Origin: Taudactylus pleione
Taxonomy: Eukaryota > Chordata > Amphibia > Anura > Myobatrachidae
DNA length: 64,000 bases
Direction of reading: 5' to 3'
Assembly: GCA_031769625.1 (NCBI GenBank)
Contig: JAUIMM010000015.1
Coordinates: 28,922,501 to 28,986,500 of the forward strand
Under the pieces are notes generated by a model. The model saw only the letters and a program-made list of their open reading frames with translations. It had not been told where the DNA came from and searched no databases. Below, piece after piece: positions 60,801 to 64,000 of the stretch. Position 1 is the stretch's first letter. Every line of letters begins with the position of its first letter. Made by a program: the position numbers and the translations under genes.

Positions 60801-62030
60801 TCAACCATTTTATTTGGAATGGCAAGCCTCCTCGGCTATCTTCGACCATCCTTAAAAAAACTATTTCCAAGGGTGGTAGAGGACTCCGGGATTTTTAGCT
60901 CTACTACTTGGCTTCACACTTTTCCCAAATTGTTTCCTCCTACTACCCCCACGGAACAACCTCCTGGCTTGATATTGAATCCAGTTATATCAAATCCTCA
61001 GACCTATCTTCCTTGTGGGACCTACAAAGGAAACACCGTCCTCCTCCCTCTAACCTTCCTCCAACATTTAAATTCCTTTTACACATATGGGTTTTATACT
61101 CACTTAAATTTGTATTACCACCCCTATATCCCCTCTTACACCCATATGGTGTAACCCCAATTTCCCCCCGGGTTTACATACGGCCCACATGAAGTTGTGG
61201 ATAACAGCGTTCCTTAAATTTCTTGCTGATTTTAGCTCACAGGGGCTCTGGCTTTCTCTCTGAGACCTACAACTGCAATGTCTAACCCAATCCCTATTGA
61301 ATATTTTCAAATACAACAATTTTTAGGCTCTTTACCACAGGCACCGCTTCTCCACGACCTCAGTCCTTTGGAACAACTCTGTAAACATTGCCCCATGTCT
61401 AAAAGGATGATCTCTCAAATATATGGCATTCTCATTGATGCTGCTCTCCCCACTAATAATCCCCATGAATCTTCCTGGGATATAGATCTCAGCCCTCTAC
61501 CTGATGAGGAGGCTTGGGACGACATGATCCTGGCAATTGCTAAAACCTTTATCTCTGCTGGTACTATGTCCCAGTATGGCTCTCCCATATGTTCCCCTCT
61601 GCTTCACCCCTCTGTTGGAGAAAATGTGGCCTTCGAGGTACCCTCGCCCATACCTGGTGGACCTGCCCAGTTCTTGAACCTTCCTGGACCTCGGTTCATG
61701 CTCTTCTGAACACTGTATTTGAGACCCCAAATCTGAAAGATCCATGGACCTTCCTTTTAAGTTACCCCCCTCCTGATCTTAGTAAATGCTCTGTTAAATT
61801 GTTATTCCCATTTTAGTTGCTGCTAGAAGTTTAATTGCTCGTAACTGCAAAAACCCTCTTCCACCAACATTCTCTGCCCTACAGTCACAAATCCGGCATA
61901 TAGCGGAGATGGAAAATATCACCTACTACCTTCATGATAGAGGCCTTATGTTCTCTCAGGTTTGGGCTCCGTGGCTCTTGTACGATGGCACTTTGCCACC
62001 TTTGATCTCCACACTCACTAACCATGTGTG
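57849..62030 (+). pseudogene. LINE ORF2 (endonuclease-reverse transcriptase), decayed
   Basis: ORF2 would nick target DNA and prime reverse transcription of LINE RNA. Visible in order: FNEKGLNSP with the endonuclease Asn (57,858-57,884); FLQETHF with its Glu (58,490-58,510), after the MITE; IYAPNQAQ; GDFNAVLN (58,807-58,830); SRIDMI (59,002-59,019); then, after an in-frame TAG at 59,077, SDYTPV, where the expected catalytic His is Tyr. In the reverse transcriptase: KSPGPNGFTA (about 59,812), VVVPKEGKDP, SYRPISLL, LDADKAFDR (60,119-60,145), GTRQSCPLSP (60,290) and FVND (60,418-60,429) where an F/YADD box is expected. A cysteine motif, CWRKCG...HTWWTC, starts at 61,613. The frame changes several times, and roughly 30 codons are missing after SYRPISLL near 60,020. 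Confidence 0.88.
57935..58483. mobile_element. Serial-hairpin Harbinger-like MITE nested in LINE ORF2
   Basis: The 549-bp element is flanked by TTA (57,932-57,934 and 58,484-58,486). The left end GGGCCTGATTCAGA and the right end GCTCTGAATGAGGGCC are inverted. Almost the whole body is consecutive hairpins with tiny loops: 57,949-57,982; 58,001-58,036; 58,048-58,074; 58,085-58,130 (21-bp perfect arms); 58,157-58,191; 58,200-58,229 (perfect 30-bp palindrome); 58,230-58,262; 58,263-58,301; 58,313-58,346; 58,355-58,397; 58,394-58,411; 58,411-58,424; and 58,429-58,483. It is GC-rich against an AT-rich background. Short open frames inside it are by-products of the palindromes. TTA duplication and ends suggest PIF/Harbinger mobilisation. 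Confidence 0.88.
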
Positions 62031-62364
62031 ATTCATGCGCGATGGATGAGTCTGCTCCCCTTACGCCGACCCCTCTGTGACAAACCCCCTAATTAACTAA
62101 ATACTTTTCTCTGCTGTTCTCCAAGCGGCACATTTTTCTTCCTTTTAATGCTTCCTGCCCAGCATCTGGTATTCTTTATTGTACTTTACTTCCCTTGGTA
62201 GTCCTTTTAACTCTGCCAACACCCCCTCTACTGACCCCTTCATATGTTTATTGCCAATTATTTTATTTAAAAAATGGCTTATTTGTAATGTTTAATATAT
62301 TTGTGTCTTTCCATGTTTTTAGTTTTTTTCTGTCAGCTTTCTAAATAAAGAATAAAAAATAAAT

Positions 62365-62379
62365 AAAATGAAATACAGT
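62365..62379. repeat. Right target-site duplication of the LINE
   Basis: AAAATGAAATACAGT directly follows the A-rich tail and equals 57,813-57,827. Confidence 0.9.
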
Positions 62380-62419
62380 ATTATTAATTATTTGGGAATC
62401 ACTAAGAGCCAGTGATCCT

Positions 62420-62668
62420 CTTTCGTGGTGGCAGTGAAATTTGTGTGATTTATTGGTAAGTGACCAAGGTGTGCACTGCCATGATCAGCTTGTCCAGGTT
62501 GTTGTAGCTGAGAGCCAGCCAGGGTTCGTGACATGCCAGATACCCAGTCCTGCCCTGCCTGTTACAGTGCATCAAAACTGCAGTTGGCTTGCTGAATCTT
62601 TGAGCCATGATGCTTGCACCATAATATGTGTACATCATCTCTGCCGTACCAGTAGATATAGGCTATAA
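62420..62668. other. Unidentified segment with overlapping open frames on both strands
   Basis: A minus-strand frame (62,450-62,638, starting MMYTYYGASIMAQRF and containing NRQGRTGYLACHEP) and a plus-strand frame (62,441-62,668) overlap. Base composition is less AT-rich than the surroundings, suggesting an inserted or formerly coding segment such as a processed-pseudogene fragment. I cannot match it to a family, and no splice sites or promoter are apparent. Confidence 0.25.
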
Positions 62669-63640
62669 TGTATCTATCTTATCCAATTTACCCTTGCACA
62701 TAAAATTTAGCCCTAGCCTAAAATGAAAATTTTAAAATGACTTTTAAATTACTTGGTGCCATGCCAGCATGGAATGAAAAACTAATTGGACATCCACAAT
62801 GTAGAATTTATTAAAACATTCCTTCATATTGCACATATAAATGAATTCAGACATATGACGAAACTTACAGGTGCTTTGCCGTACTTATGGGATCCAGTAA
62901 AAGTTGATTATTTGCAAATATTAGCTCATGAATGTTAAGAGATTTGCAACAGCATGGGAAGTGAACTATCTCTGATTTCAATTAATAGCAGTTTTATCTT
63001 ACTTGGTTCATTATTTGGTTGTGTGATTTTTATTTTGAAACACAAGAATCAACTAAATATATTTTATTGTTTCATAAGCTGTATCATTTAGCCCAGAAAT
63101 ATTTTACCTTTTCTGCACATATAAATAGATTTCCATGTGTTTTGGTACTTGAAACCAAGTAACCATTCATCCCAGGTGTACTGTAGTTCCTCTATAAAAA
63201 CCTTTTAGCATGAACTGTGCAATACATTGCTATTACTGTGTTTGGGGGTTTTCTTATAGAACAGTACCTCAACACGGTTGTAATAAACATATTTGGTTGT
63301 ATCAGGGTATAGCATTCTCAGAACATCAGTAAATGTATTGACATTCTGTAAAAAAACCCATATCCTCTAAATTAAATTGAGTTCTAATTGACGATAAAAT
63401 AATTTTCAACTTTTGTTTATATTTTTATTTTTTTAGATAAGTTAATTCTTATTATAATTATTGAGACTATGGGGTAAATTTACTAAATGTTGGTTTTGGG
63501 TCTGTTTCAAAATCTTCAAAGAACGGCAGGTAACATCAGATTGCAGTCTAAATAAACTTACTATACATTGGTTTTGACTGTTATTTACAATCCAGCATCA
63601 TCATCTATTATTAATAAATGGTTAAAATAAAAATAAAATA
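62669..63640. other. AT-rich DNA, no gene seen
   Basis: Frames are short and stops dense. GGGGTAAATTTACTAAATG at about 63,471 resembles the outer end of a palindromic MITE type that I recall from frogs (compare TTTAGTAAATATACC at 57,072), but no partner end is clear. Confidence 0.4.
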
Positions 63641-64000
63641 AAAATGCTTGCCCCCCACCCCATGGCATAACCAACCCCAGCTGGTATTGGAGTCCTAGGC
63701 TGGTATTGGAAAATCAGGGGAAAAAAACAGTGTGGGGTTCCCCCTATTTTCCAATAACCAGCACTAGGCTGAAGCAGCTGGGGGGGCTAACATTGTAGCA
63801 GGGTGACACGAAGTATGGGGTCTACCTGCCATAGCGGCAACCAACCCCAAACTGTTCAGCCCTGGGTTAGCATCCCTAATGAAGAGGGCACTCCCCTCCC
63901 TCCCCCAAAAAACAGGGTCCTCCCTTCCTAGGAAAACCAACCCTGGGCTGAAAGGGTTTTCCCTGTACCTCCTGGGCTTGATAATAGTAATGACATTGTT
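63641..64000. repeat. GC-richer interspersed repeat, runs off the window
   Basis: After an A-rich stretch (AAAATAAAAATAAAATAAAA) the sequence becomes CCAACCCCAG and GGTATTGG-rich, with internal near-repeats (GCTGGTATTGG twice at about 63,680-63,710; CCAACCCCA at 63,670 and 63,841) and GTGTGGGGTTCCCCC. I recall similar stretches as dispersed repeats in frog genomes. No coding frame was found and the right boundary is outside the window. Confidence 0.45.

Larger units (their letters stand above)
57828..62364 (+). mobile_element. 5'-truncated L1/Tx1-like LINE, interrupted by a MITE
   Basis: This non-LTR element lacks its 5' UTR and ORF1. It starts just upstream of the ORF2 endonuclease and runs to an A-rich tail, AATAAAGAATAAAAAATAAA, ending at 62,364. 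It is flanked by a 15-bp target duplication. About 3,985 bp remain after subtracting the nested element at 57,935-58,483 and its TTA duplication. ORF2 landmarks follow in the expected order: endonuclease, reverse transcriptase, then a C-terminal Cys/His region. Stops, frameshifts and an internal deletion make it inactive. The endonuclease and C-terminal features fit the L1/Tx1 group. Confidence 0.9.

Overview
The window looks like vertebrate, most probably anuran amphibian, genomic DNA. The grounds are an L1/Tx1-type LINE, several palindromic MITE families that I recall as abundant in frog genomes, and TA, GT and AAT microsatellites. Species cannot be named from the sequence. No complete, confidently functional host gene is visible.

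Region 1 (bases 1 to about 47,015) is one uninterrupted satellite/minisatellite array. Its unit is 57 bp (about 825 units), and the left end lies outside the window. Because 57 is a multiple of 3, several frames on both strands stay open for hundreds of codons; I read these as by-products of the unit, not genes. The array has nested higher-order structure. A 1,295-bp module recurs 12 times between 3.2 and 37.7 kb, with a smallest higher-order period of exactly 30 units (1,710 bp). A 35-bp truncated unit marks 11 sites. The right terminus, including its diverged edge units, was duplicated as a block of about 5.1 kb. Variation at the unit's CpG sites is largely CG to CA or TG, as expected for germline methylation.

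Region 2 (47.0-57.8 kb) is repeat-rich, AT-leaning intergenic or intronic DNA. It holds PIF/Harbinger-like elements with GGGCCTGATTCAGA ends, a hAT-like MITE with an 8-bp target duplication, palindromic MITEs, a minus-strand Ty1/copia-like relic, and a large foldback element with TTAA-like target sites that was itself split by a Harbinger-like insertion. Two weak exon candidates lie at 49.8-50.5 kb.

Region 3 (57.8-62.4 kb) is a 5'-truncated, decayed L1-like LINE on the plus strand, bounded by a 15-bp target-site duplication. Its endonuclease region is split by a 549-bp element with TTA target duplication that consists almost entirely of about 13 consecutive hairpins. This serial-hairpin element is the most unusual structure outside the array. 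Region 4 (62.4-64.0 kb) is AT-rich DNA ending in a GC-richer interspersed repeat that runs off the window.
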